A program made the position numbers and the translations under genes. A stretch of 64,000 nucleotides of DNA, taken from assembly GCA_025991245.1 (NCBI GenBank), contig BQMJ01000025.1:1-64000 (forward strand), in the 5' to 3' direction. The notes beneath the pieces are model-generated. The model had not been told where the DNA came from and made no database searches. It saw only the letters and a list, made by a program, of their open reading frames with translations. Shown piece after piece: positions 1 to 12,075 of the stretch (the first letter of the stretch is position 1; each line of letters opens with the position of its first letter). The stretch comes from Galdieria partita (lineage: Eukaryota; Rhodophyta; Bangiophyceae; Galdieriales; Galdieriaceae).

Positions 1-695
1 CCTAATAAACCCTAATAAACCCTAAATAAACCCTAATAAACCCTAATAAACCCTAATAAACCCTAATAAACCCTAATAAACCCTAATAAACCCTAATAAA
101 CCCTAATAAACCCTAAAATAACCCCTAATAAACCCTAATAAACCCTAAATAAACCCTAATAAACCCTAATAAACCCTAATAAACCCTAAATAAACCCTAA
201 TAAACCCTAATAAACCCTAAATAAACCCTAAATAAACCCTAATAAACCCTAATAAACCCTAATAAACCCTAATAAACCCTAAATAAACCCTAATAAACCC
301 TAAATAAACCCTAATAAACCCTAAATAAACCCTAAATAAACCCTAATAAACCCTAAATAAACCCTAAATAAACCCTAATAAACCCTAATAAACCCTAAAT
401 AAACCCTAATAAACCCTAATAAACCCTAATAAACCCTAATAAACCCTAAATAACCAATAAACCCTTAATAAACCCTAATAAACCCTAATAAACCCTAATA
501 AACCCTAAATAAACCCTAATAAACCCTAATAAACCCTAAATAAACCCTAATAAACCCAAATAAACCCTAAATAAACACTAATAAACACTAATAAACACTA
601 ATAAACACTAATAAACACTAATAAACACTAATAAACACTAATAAACCCTAATAAACACTAATAAACACTAATAAACACTAATAAACACTAATAAA
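1..695. repeat. Telomere: CCCTAATAAA / CCCTAAATAAA array
   Basis: Near-continuous tandem array from base 1. The 10-bp unit CCCTAATAAA and the 11-bp unit CCCTAAATAAA are mixed irregularly, with a few damaged units (near 115, 450 and 555). The C-rich strand reads 5'->3' inward, as expected at a left chromosome end, so the G strand repeat is TTTATTAGGG or TTTATTTAGGG. This looks like the plant-type TTTAGGG with an added TTA or TTTA. The variable spacer suggests telomerase slippage or a flexible template. The gene-poor sequence that follows fits a true chromosome end rather than an internal array. Confidence 0.93.
576..694. repeat. Telomere-proximal variant block, CACTAATAAA
   Basis: At the inner edge of the telomere the unit changes to CACTAATAAA (CCC to CAC). 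About eleven copies are almost perfectly uniform, with one normal CCC unit inside the block (near 646-655). The regular 10-bp period with no 11-bp units contrasts with the mixed outer array. This points to local amplification of one mutated unit rather than telomerase synthesis. Confidence 0.9.
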
Positions 696-1139
696 AGTGA
701 ATAAAAAAAATGCCCACTCCCTTCTGCCAGGTTATACATACTTTAAAATTTATTGCGTTTCAATTTCTTTTGAATGCATTAAAAACGAAAGTCCATCAAC
801 TCTTTTGAGCTTTCTACTTTTTTTTGTATTCTAGCTAAACGATTTATTTAGTTAATTTTCCAGCGTGATTTAACTGTGGCCTGTGCGGTTTCTTGTGTGC
901 CTCTTTTTTGTGTTTTTGTATATTTGAAGTTTATGAAGAGAATATTTGAAAACGTGCAGGTATTTTCTACATTTTCTTGTAATGAGAAGTTGTCCTTTTG
1001 CACCCTGGTATTTCTCTGTTTCTGAGTATTATTTCCTTATTTCTGTTTTTTTAGGCTTCACTAAAGTATAAATTCAAGTAAAATATGCATACCTACATAA
1101 AAGCTCAAATACTTTTTTTAGATATTAGCGGGGTGATTC

Positions 1140-1920
1140 TAGGTAAATTCATCCAGTGTCAGAAAGCAAAAGGATACTTTACCAAATAGATTTGGTTCAA
1201 ATAAAACACGAAGCCAAAAATCATAAAATGAAAGAAAAAACAATTAATTTGTAATGAGTCAATCAAGAACGAAGGTAATGATGCCAAAAACAACAAAAAA
1301 AGACCCATTCAAGAATAATGCTCACAATTTCAAATTACTGCGAAGCAACAATGAAATTTCCACTCAGCAAGTCTGTAAAATAAAAGTAGCATCTCAAATT
1401 ATTTCCAAAATTTCCTGAATTTCGTGTAATATACAACAAATACAAAGAAAAGCAAAAATAGCTCAAGAGGCAAGTTACTTGATCACTGGCAAAATAAACA
1501 GCACAATTTCAGGATGAATCAATTTTGCTAGATTGATAGCATATGTAGAGGACTTGATAGCACGAATTCACTTTTTTCTACAATGCATTAAGATGGCAAA
1601 AAACGTAATGAATCTTCAAATGTAAATGGTTCGGCACACGGCACGGGCAATAATTCATTAGGACCTATTAGGTTTTCTTAATGTCTAATGTTTATGTCAA
1701 AGGTCACAAACTATAAAGAAAAATTAACAGAAAATATAAAAGAACATCCATCTATTATAAGAAAGCAAAAGGACCCTTCACATAATGAATACGGCATTAC
1801 AAAGTACAAAAAAATTTATGTAAATAAAATTTGATAATTTGTCGTACAAATTGATCGATAAAGGACGAAAATGATAAGGCAAAAAGACAACCAAAAAAGT
1901 ACAATTCATGCGAACCTCTT
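1140..1920. repeat. Diverged direct repeat, about 0.6 kb spacing
   Basis: The segment at about 1140-1330 resembles the one at about 1735-1930 on the same strand. Both start with a 'catcca' element, then 'agaaagcaaaagga'. About 100 bp later both have an 'aacgaaggtaatgatgcc'-like or 'gacgaaaatgataaggc'-like element, followed by a 'caaaaa' tract and 'attcaagaat' or 'attcatgcga'. Identity is patchy, so the duplication looks old. Confidence 0.5.
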
Positions 1921-2599
1921 AAAATTTTTCAACAAAATATTCCTTTCAGCCAGGACATACCTAGTTTTTCAATTCATTGCGCTCTAGTAGTCTCAAAGTA
2001 GGAGTGGCTAGAGTAAATTGTTTATATGTTTTTTCTTATTTATGTTTTTTGTCAAAGAATAGTTACGTATTTCTTTATTCATTTTGCTTGTTGTGCTACT
2101 GACTAAGTTTGGTTTTCTGTCAGCTACATTTTGTTTGAGTTTTTTTTTGGATTGGAAACTGGAGTTAGTTTTTAAATTCCTCGTTTAGTTCAAATTTTTT
2201 TGGATTGCGCAATTTTCTGCTTCTTTAGTATGGTTTTGAGATTTTTGGTGGTTCGTTTATATGTTACCCTTCAGGTGACGTTTGTCTAAGACGCGAGCAA
2301 TTTACGCGAACAAGTCGTTACAAGAATAGAGCAATCTGTCTCTATGTAACACTTTCCTTTTTTTGTTTTGTGCTATCTTCATTGTTGTCTTCAAGGACTA
2401 TCCCTTCTTTTTACTACTTTTCTATAAATGAAAAAAAAAGATTTTTTCTTCTGCATTTCAATGTGATATAGTTAATAAATTCTCTTTCATCAAAACTATT
2501 CTATTTTTTGTTCTCTATGAGCAGTTTGCTGTAACTTGATTACTTCGTTTCCCACGGTCGACAAATTTCTGCCGGACGAGAACTGTTTCAAGGTACTGA

Positions 2600-5050
2600 T
2601 GATAAAAGGAATATGTGGTACATGGAAATTCTTCAATATTTTCTTTGGTTTCTATTTCTTTAAATGCTTATTCGATGGCTTCCTTGTAAAATTGGTATTT
2701 GTATTGTTCCTTTAATAACACCTTGAAACAAGTGTAGCCCTTTTAATGCAAAAATTGCCTATTTCTCTTTGATACATTGCATAAATTCCTCTTCAATACC
2801 TTTTCATAATGCCAATATAATAGAACTGAAACTGAAATGATGAAATCTTTTTCTTTTTCTTTTTAGTGTTGCCTTAAATTTTATGAATTATTGAATTTGT
2901 TATTTAATAATGTCACATTAATGTTTCTCGCAAATTTCTCTTTTCATATAGGTTTGTATGGGTATTCCTTTGTAACGATAATGATATTTCTTTATTGCCT
3001 TTTCTTATTAAATTCGTTGATATCTCCAGTGCATACATAATGAAAAACTTCGCAATTTGAATTGTTTCGAAGCTTTTGTTTCGATCGTTTCTCCAAGACT
3101 TTCATGGTTGAACCTTATGAGAATCGTCTTTAAAAATCTGTCTTATATAGCAAATTTTTGAGCATGGTTCTTTGATCACTTTATTGTATTTTACGTTGCA
3201 GTGTTATTTAAAATTTAACCATTTGGTGAAGGAATTTTTGCTTTCCGATAATTGAGAGGGACTGCTTGTTTCGTTTCATTCGGTAAATAGCTTACTACTT
3301 GAAATATAGTGTCGCTATACATCTTTAGCCAAAAGTAAACAATGCCTATGCTATTCTTGAATCCTTAAAAACAGAGCTTTATGTTTGGATAGAAACATTT
3401 TTAGCCTTTTTTTTATCTATTCTCAACAATGTCAAACTCCAAATCAATCTGTTGGTTTTTCATGTGCGTACTCTTATGCCATAGATTTTTGTTCTATTGT
3501 TATTTTATAAGAATGACTGAATTAGGAGATTCAATCATCGTTTAGGCTTTTTGTTCACATTTAAAAACGTTGACTTTCTTTATCCTTTCTCTTGTAGTAC
3601 TACTGTCTCTTTTTCTTTTGTGGTTTCTGTCTTATAATCCTTGAATGTGTAATGAAGTTTTCCTAGGTTTTATTATACCTATGTACTAAACTGTTTGAGA
3701 TAAGAATATATTGACTTTTTCTGTAGGCGGATTTGTTCTACTCTTTTTTTAACTAAATTGTGCATTATCACCTACTATTTACCCCTGTGAACAACTAGAA
3801 ATATTGATGCCATAAAGGACAAATAATGTATTGAAATTCTTCAATTTTTTCACATGGGCCGACCTTATTAAATTCTTTCTTTTTCTATAGACTAGATTTG
3901 AGACGACATTTTTATCGCTCTTTTAATGAACAGTAGATCATTTTAGAAAAACAGTTAAATTTTTTTTATTTGAAAACACACGACTTTCCATTTCTTTTTC
4001 TAAAAAGCATGCGTTTTTCTCAATTCACTAGATCGTCGTAAAAGAATCTAATAGAGTATAAAATTAAGTGGTGTAGATTCGGTTAAATTCTTTTGAAATT
4101 GTGTCAACATTCTTGAAGTTTTTTTTATTTTGCTAATTTATTTCGAGTGACAAAATAATTCTTCCTTTGAAATCTTTTTGGAATCGCCCCCACAGTTGTA
4201 TTTGTATTGTATGTAAGCGATATTCAATTGTTCCATTTGTTTCATTTTCATTGAAGTTTTTGATTCCTTGAGGGAGCTGAGCAATTTGGTTATGAATTTG
4301 ATATATGGCAAAATCTAAATCTGGTAACTTTTTACAGCCAACGTATTGCTTGGCTTGTTTCACTATAGTCGTTTTTTTATACTGAAAAGCGACAGTTTTT
4401 CGAAAAGTAGAATCATGCAACTGTTGGTTTTTACTATGTGGTATCTTTTATCAGACACTTCTTTTTTGTAAAAAAAACTTTTTGCTTTCTTATGGTAATT
4501 GCATCCATTGTGTTCGATTTTATGCTGATCGGCATAATATTATACACGAATTGTACTGTTGATATATATAATGAAGACAAAACAAGCCACATTCTTCTCA
4601 TAAAAAGGCCTCAAATGAATTAAACAGTTAGCAATTTCGCCACAAAAGTTCAATGTAGGTCTATAGCAACTTGGATTATGTCAGTTTGACAATGCTTTGA
4701 ATGACAGCTTGTTGAGAGACATATCTCTCAAGAGCACTTTTCCTCCACTAGTTTGTTGTATTTTCATTCTTGTCCTTTGAAATCATCCTGGTGTTTTTGT
4801 TTCTCTCCTAAAATATATAGAATTTCTTTTGAGTATTTCAATTTGACAAAAGTATTGAATTGTTTACGACTGAGAATATGGTAGGTTCTTTTTTGAACTT
4901 GCATTTTCGATACTACTTCTTACTATCTTTTGCATTATCGATCAATGTCCGCTCAAGAGAAGAATTAGAGATACTTATTCAATAATGACAAGCAGTATAT
5001 GAGAATTCTTCAACTTTCTAAAGATTCTATTTCTCTTGTTGTCTTTTCTC
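2600..5050. repeat. Degenerate tandem repeat, period about 1.2 kb
   Basis: Three similar anchors lie about 1.2 kb apart: near 2605-2650, 3810-3860 and 4985-5030. Each has an 'aa(a)ggaNaaNatgt'-like lead, then 'gaaattcttcaat' or 'gagaattcttcaac', then a pyrimidine-rich run. Between them, weaker blocks also recur ('gcattatc', 'tgacttttt'). This suggests an old tandem array with a unit of about 1.2 kb. Confidence 0.4.
3345..3640. repeat. Subtelomeric repeat A, copy 1
   Basis: It matches 11785-12075 in the same orientation. Shared blocks in the same order: 'ctttatgtttggat' with 'ctttgtgttttgat', a 'tttttttctattctca' tract, 'gtcaaactccaaatca' with 'gttaaacttagaatca', 'gtacgcttatg'-like, and 'aattaggagattcaatcatc' with 'aattaagagattcattcatc'. 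The copies are clearly diverged and neither is coding. Confidence 0.6.
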
Positions 5051-8000
5051 TATAGGTTATTTTCAAACGATACCGTTAACGATCATTTACTAGTCTATAA
5101 GAGTACGAAAGAAAGAAACGTTACAAAGTTCTAATAAAAATAGAATTGTCTAGTGTTCTCTGACATACGTCATGTGCTTTCCTTCAATGAATTATGTTCT
5201 CGTGAAACAAATGTTATACTGCAAAGAATTATTTAATGATTCACATATTTTGATACAACCTTGTTGCTTTCATATTGGGTAGTGTTTAAGTTTTGTTTTG
5301 TTTGTTGATCCAATCGTGTCAGTTCATCTTCGCCTATGAAATCTTCATCGCCTAACATACTCGTGCACTTGTAACGCTTTTGACTGATCATGAAATTTCT
5401 CTAGTACTTGTTTTGGGGAAACGTTTTCATTTGTTTGGAGCTAACATAGTTCATTATTTACTTGAAATGTTGCAAAACTAAATTGGCTCCGCTTTCCGTT
5501 TTTTGCAACAGTACTATTTACCATCTACTGTATCAGAGTCTTTCTCGATTCGCTGACGGTGGTTTGAAGAGTACAACCTTGGTTCGCCCTATTTTTCCCT
5601 TATGTAGTCCTATCTATCACTTAGCATTTTGGCAAAACAGGGTTTTATTTTCTTATAATCATTGTATACTCCTTATTTCATTCTGTGAGTATCTTTGTAT
5701 ACTATAATGCTACTTTGAGGGTGGTATACACATAAAACCAAAAGTAAGCTATACCATACATATGCCATAAAAAAGCCTTCAACTGAAATAAACAATAAAC
5801 AATGACGACGTAGTTATTCCATCATGTCTACTATTCTTCCTCTTTCTATTTGCTTTATGTCTAGATAATCTATAACTTTGAGTGGTAGCTATTAGAAGAA
5901 AGTATCACTGAGTGGCATTTTTCCTTATTGGTCATATTGTACTTTCACTCTTTTTCTCTACAATCAATTCGTGCTTCCTTGTTTTCTTTAAATACTTTTT
6001 TAGTCTTTTAGTATGCATTGCATAATATTTTGGTTTCTCCCTAGCTTTTTTCTCTAGAATTTTCTATTTGAAACTCTTTGTTTCGGAAGTCCTCCAATCG
6101 AAATTCTATTTCTTCCATTATTACCATAAGAAATTTCAATACGTTTTGCTTTTCATACTTATCTAGAGTTTAAATCGGTACTTGGAGAACAGAAATTAAA
6201 TCAATGCCTTCTACTGAGGTACATATTCATTTCTACGTTTTAATAGGGAGCAAGAGCAAGATTGATACCAGCAGTCTTTGTTAACGGCTCAACTTGAAAT
6301 ACTGTGGTATTTGAGACATTGTGGGAGAAGCTCTACTTGCAAATATTCTAGTGTACTTGCAAACTGACTCAAGAATTTCCAACTATGTCATGTATGCAAA
6401 AATGCACCATAGAGATTTTGAATCAATCGTTGGTATATCCTCAGCTTTTCCAGAGGACAATGGAGTATGAAAGAAGAGCTTGGTAAGTTCGGTTCTTTTA
6501 CTCCTCCATTTCTGTTGATTTCGACCCACCACTAGTTATTTTTATATTTACAAATAAATAGCACTCTAGCCATTTTTTAGACAGTTGGAGCTTACTCTTG
6601 GCTAATCGTGAAAAAGTTCATATGAAACAAGAAAACACAAATTAGTATATACAAACCAATTTCTACAACTTTTTTCCACAAATATCTGCTTTAAAACAAT
6701 TTCGAAAAATTTTTCAATTTTGTCGAGAATCGGCTACGTAGAACAAAACACAGCCCATGACAGCTAAAGGGCAATAGAGGAAAGTGAGGGGAAATGAATC
6801 AATGAACCCTCATGTGAACTAAAATAACTTCTTACTGGGTTTCCCAACGACCCAGCTGGGATTCGAATTCAGCCTAGTAAAGTCTACAATGCAACAAGTT
6901 TTTCATTTGCAACACAATCTTCTAAGGTTCTATATATTATTTGCTAATGTTGTTTTCATAGATATCACTTTCTAATTTAGCCGCTTGTAAAGAAGAGAGG
7001 TTTCTTTGTGAAATTGCGTTTGTTCTTGTTGAGTGTATATGGTTTTTGAATGTGTAGTTTTTTCCAGGTACTACTTTAGTTGCTTTTTATGTTAATCTTT
7101 TTCCTCTTTCACATCACAGTGTAATTGGAAATGATTTCAGCATTCTGCATTATAGACAACTTTATAGTTTTAATGTATTTTATTCTGGACTTTTTGTATG
7201 GTCCGCTTTTATATGTTTTCCTAATTGTTTTAATTCGCCACTGGGTTATATAAAATTCGTAAACTTTTTCTTCCTCTAGACTTCCTGTAATTTAGCAATT
7301 TGATTCTGTTTGGATTCTGTTTGTCCTTGTTTTGGCTGAGTAGTTTGCTTTTGAACTGACATTGTTGTTACAAGAAATTTTTGATTTTCCTTTTCTCCTT
7401 TCAAATGAATTTTCTATGGGAAACTCTCACAAGTACATGTTGTCTTCAATAAGTTTCTGTGACACATGTTTTCAACACAATGAAAGCTTCTCATATCACT
7501 TGTCTTGCATCTCTATTTATTGTTTTTATTGATACTGGGTTGCTTGAAACTTTTCTCTTGAACTCTGGTCTCACAAGCAGCTATTTGTAGTTGTTTTTCA
7601 TAAACTATGTTTTTCTTATGGAGCGATATGAGAATTTACTTTTTTGGTGGTTGGGTGATAGCTATACTACATTGGACACTGCTATGTCAACCATGAATAA
7701 TTCTGATTGATTGATTAGTAAAGCCTGAATGGTCAATTCTAGCCTTTACCTTGCTTTAGGAATTTGTGTCAATTCTTTAAAGTCTCTCTGGCTACAACTT
7801 TGCGAATCAAAGTGGCTAAACGTTAAGTTTCTCGACTCTCCAGGATTGGGTTAAAACATTTCCAAATTGCCGAAATTCGTTGTCTGAGCTATTATCAAAT
7901 GTATTTTCCTTTTACAATAGCTTGTTTATTGTACTGTATATGGCAGTTGGTGTCTGTCTACCTTTGTTTTTCTAAAAGACTTTCTTTCTTGGATATAAAT

Positions 8001-8805
8001 GATAAGGAAATTTCTCTATAAAGGAAATTACATGTCTTGTACAGTTTTGATAGAGCAATTCATTGCCTTTCAGTCATTTTCTTTATAACAAATCAATTGT
8101 TGGGTAGAGTTCTTCTTGTATACGTAACTAATCACGAAATTCAGCTTATATTCATTCACGTACGCTAGATTTCTACGTGAGTAAAATTTTAGCCATGGCT
8201 TCCAACAGTATGAAGATCTATCGTTCAAGTAAAAAAAAGGTATCAAAAATAAAATATTCATTTCTCGCTAGCCTAGGAAGATCCTGGAATATCTTGTGCA
8301 TATATAGGAATGTTGCTCAGTCGAAAAAATTCAATCTGCCAAAAGAATCGCTGTTTAAAATGCAGACCGCTGAACAATGACTTTATGAATTCGTCTCTAG
8401 TTGTCAGTTTGTATACTTCGTGCTTCTCAGCCTTACTGATTACAAATGATAGTAGTTGTGTCTTATATAGCTGATTGCGCTTTCCCACAAGAGAGACAGG
8501 GTTATTGAACTGCCAACAAGGATACTATTCAAACAGTATCTTTTTTAAAACAGTGTCGTTTTCTCCCAAGTCTTGAGTTTGAACATATGTAACGTGTGGT
8601 CTTGGGCACTTCTGCATCCTCCAAGTGATCACGTCAAGTAAGCCTAGCAAACAACGACGTAAAGATGATTCAAAGTCGGTGGGCAAACTCTGTTCACGTC
8701 CTTTTTCGAAACAGAGATTCACAGTTGAACTGTGCAGTTCAGTTGCCACGAGCCAATCTCCCCTCTCTACTTGGACAATAGATTCTCAATAGACAAAAAC
8801 TGACA

Positions 8806-9429
8806 ATGAAAAGAATCGTTTTTGTGAAGAACCAAAGAGAATCAACTCAGAATATACTCCGATTGTTACAAACGATCTTGGTAATTGCTCCACAAGAGAG
8901 AGTCCTCAACTATTGTTCACAGGACAACAGTTCAATTCAACTTCAAAAACTAGGTTACATTAAAAGACTGTATCGCCCCAAGGGTTCAACCTCAAAGACT
9001 ATTTGGAGCCTTTGTGCCGACTGGTTCCCCAATAACCCGCAGGGTCAATGTCTTAAAAGAGTCAAGGAATTAAGATTAACGATTCTCGAACAGTATCTAG
9101 GTTGCACTCGACAGGAACTTGGAAGCGACTTTGAGGTTCAAGTCAAGTCGTTGACAGGAAACGAACAAACCAAACTGGACCTTGGTTGGTATTTCAAAAA
9201 GTGCGAAATCATAAAACCTCAAAGTTTGGTCGTACTAAAAAGTTCTTCTCTAATTTCAACTACTTGTATTTTCATAAAAAGGAACAATTTTATCCGCTTC
9301 AAAACAGGTGGTAACAAAGCAACTACAGCCACACTTGTGCTAACCAAGCCACAAATCACAAAAGAGAGATTGGGCAAAGTGACGTTGAAGAGCTCTTCGA
9401 GTACCGTCAAAAGTGCACACGCCATATAG
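8806..9429 (+). other. 207-codon open frame inside repeat B, unknown
   Basis: This ATG-started frame encodes a basic 207-aa product (begins MKRIVFVKNQRES). It is open only in this copy: the matching stretches at 10890-11160 and 13050-13500 are interrupted. I recognise no domain, signal peptide or membrane segment. It could be a remnant of a subtelomeric gene family or a chance open frame in A-rich DNA. Survival of 207 codons in AT-rich sequence is the only positive sign. Confidence 0.25.
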
Positions 9430-10640
9430 TTTCATATGTACCTAGTGAAAACTTTCCAAGAGAACCTTCCACTCAAAGGTTTACCTAGAATACTATTGAT
9501 TCTCTAACGTTGCATTATTTGAAGAGAACCGTTGTGTTAGAATGATCGTTGACATACCCCCGAGAGTAAAGCCCGCCATTGTACAGTGAGATAAACTCAC
9601 CTTTGTTATTTACCTTGAAGATTTACTGGCTTCAAGTTGATTTGGAGAACATTGAGCTCTAGTCGATAGGAATCATTTCAAGAAAGTATAATCTGCCACG
9701 TTCAAGAAGAAAGACGTGTTTACTGTAACTGGAACGATTGGGTGTGCAGTCGCCAAGTTGTCATAGAGAAATTTCGTCAAGTAGAGTGAACACTTGTGCT
9801 GATCAATGTCTATCTGAACTGTTTGCAACTTGGAGGACTGTGAATTTTGTGTTACTAGTATCAAGGACTTTTTACACTTTTGCAGATTTGAGTTTATACA
9901 CTCTGGTCGAGTATTTCAATTATCAACAAAGCGTGATTCAAGTACACATTGGAAGTGAGAGATGTATATAATTTGTATTTTGCCTACAAGAATGTTGATA
10001 AAGAATCCAGTCAAGTTTCTCAACTCGCTTGAATACATAGACCAAGTGAAGCATATTCTATTTTTGTATAATTGTATTGCGAAAATAAAGAATCAGTTGT
10101 TGACTCTCTCTATTTTGTATAAAGTCTATATATGAAAACTGTTCATAATAGCATAGCGTCACGACTCAAATAGTAAGTATCGTTGCAAGAACCTTGCCTT
10201 GTTTTGTCCCTTGACAGCAACAATCACCAGCGCAGATCCTTGAACCCAGCAAAGTTTCAAACAGTCTGTGTTTCACAAAATTCAACAATAAAACACGGAA
10301 AATTCTGGAAATACTAGAACACTCCAAAGTTGGAGAAAGATAACCAAATTGTCAAGGTAGCTTCCCAAGACAAAGAATTGCCTACACTAGTAAACCCAAC
10401 AAAGAAAAGCAAAGAGGAAAGAAAGAAGCAACTCAGTCATAAACTCTTCAACTATACCCAAAATACTTCAACACGTTATGAAGCTAGTACCGGGACTCAC
10501 TCTCGATTCTAGTTCCCTCAGAGTTTCTCTGATAAAAACCACAGACGCATCTACAATAGTTATATCAAAACCCCACTCTCATGAAAACTTTCAAAGTTGG
10601 CTATTATCCACATTTATTCTAAAACGCAACGCCAAAAACT
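8806..10640. repeat. Subtelomeric repeat B, copy 1 (long unit)
   Basis: The segment aligns in the same orientation with 13050-14440. Examples: 9292-9420 with 13240-13370; 9420-9545 (ending 'gtgttagaatg') with 13370-13500 (ending 'gtgttagggag'); 10330-10640 with 14095-14410 (shared 'acacg(tt)atgaagc' and 'tctacaa'). The first 270 bp also align with 10890-11160. Copy 1 contains the longest open frame of the subtelomere. Confidence 0.6.
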
Positions 10641-10889
10641 CAAACTTAGAAAAATATCTGTTGTACAATTTGGAAACATAGCAACTGGTCAAGCGCTCAA
10701 ACAGTCATAAAGCTTTGTCTAATTCCCAATCAACTAGCTCATATATCGCAACTTTGGTGATTCTTCATGTCTGTCAACAGAAGGTTGAAAGCTGCCATCA
10801 TCACCTCGTCTATTCCAATCAAAGCAAACCGCTCATGTCTCCTCTTTAGTTGGATAAGAGACTTTAAATGGTCATAAACTGACAAATAA

Positions 10890-11160
10890 AGGAACTAGTT
10901 GTTTGAAGAATACAAGAATCAAATCAGAATGTACTTCGAGTGCTACAAAAGACCTTGATGAGTGTGACACAAAAGAGGATTCATAGCAGTAATTCAAAAG
11001 ACTTTACGTTGTAGTATACTTGGACTTGAAAAACCAAGTTACACTACAAGACTGTATAGGGAAAAGGGGTTCAAACTTAAAAAACAAATGGGAACTTTTT
11101 GTACCGACTTTTCTTTTTATAGTACTCTACATAGTAAGAAACGCCTATAAAGTTACCAGA
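10890..11160. repeat. Subtelomeric repeat B, partial third copy
   Basis: It matches 8820-9090. Shared blocks include 'agaatcaa(a)tcagaat', 'tactcc/tcga(g)tg', 'acaaa(a)ga(t/c)cttg', 'acaagactgtat', 'gggttcaa' and 'tttgt(g/a)ccgact'. It stops matching after about 11160. Confidence 0.55.
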
Positions 11161-11784
11161 AAATGAAGAGCGACAGTTTTCAACAAGGATCCAAGTTGAG
11201 GTACGTTCAACGTGAACTTGGACTAAAGATCAATACTTTTCAAGCTTTATGGAGCTCAAGGGTCAAATCTTGAAAGTTTACAACCAACACTAGCAGGTCT
11301 TGATGGCAAAGTTTGGTCTTGAAAAGTTTCTCGAAACCTATTCTTTGACGTTTTAGGCATTACTGTCGAAATTTATCGTTTTGCTTTGAGGCAGTATTAT
11401 TCCATTGAAGCGGAATTATTTTACTTTCACTGAATCTTGAATCTGTTTACGCATCACAATGCTATTATCCAACAAAATGAATTGAGTTAATACGCAGCTT
11501 CTATTCTATACTTGAAATGTTCTTGTGATTCAAAACTCATCTGTCTATGGTTACAATTCTACTATATTTGTATCCATTTGGACAATTCTGCCAGACGAAT
11601 TTGAGTCGAAACCCAATTTTCCTTTATAAGGATGTTTCAAATCCATTTTACATAGAAAAACGTTTTCAAATGTCGATTGCCAAATTCATTCAAGTTGAAT
11701 CACTTCTGTAAGCTAAAAGTATACCATATTATTTCCCGTTGATGACACTAAAATGGCTATGATGAAGATTCTGATGGCTATTAC

Positions 11785-12075
11785 ACTGGTAGTCTTGTTG
11801 AATTCCCTAAAAGATGAACTTTGTGTTTTGATTCAAACATTTTAAGTCTTTTTTTTTCTATTCTCAGCAGGGTTAAACTTAGAATCACTTTGTAGGCTTC
11901 TCAATATGTACGCTTATGAATTGTCTTGTTCAACTTTTATTTAAGAGTAATTGAATTAAGAGATTCATTCATCAGCTAAGCTACTTTGTTATATATTGAA
12001 AAACAGTTGATTCCTTGTTTCTGTTTTTTGCAGTACAACTGTCTTCCTTCCTTCTGTGTCTAGAAATAAAGTTGG
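11785..12075. repeat. Subtelomeric repeat A, copy 2
   Basis: Diverged second copy of the 3345-3640 segment, same orientation, about 8.4 kb away. It is a T-rich island inside otherwise A-rich sequence, so it looks like a transplanted piece of the distal subtelomere. Confidence 0.6.

Larger units (their letters stand above)
696..8800. other. Gene-poor subtelomere, distal part
   Basis: No convincing gene was seen. Open frames are short (95 codons at most, at 4133-4420 minus) and lack recognisable motifs. The + strand is A-rich from about 1080 to 1960, then strongly T-rich to about 8500, with many poly-T runs. The stretch contains diverged direct repeats, listed separately. No rRNA or tRNA was recognised. 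Confidence 0.7.

Noticed and set aside
4133-4420. 95-codon minus-strand ORF in the distal subtelomere
   Set aside because: No recognisable domain, no neighbours, and chance frames of this size are expected in 16 kb of non-coding DNA.
5462-5707. 81-codon ORF in T-rich DNA
   Set aside because: Composition is that of the T-rich strand (Leu/Phe/Ser), no motif.
6840-6900. tRNA-like T-arm (ctggg attcgaa ttcag)
   Set aside because: A weak T-stem and loop is present, but no matching acceptor stem, D-arm or anticodon arm can be built on either strand.
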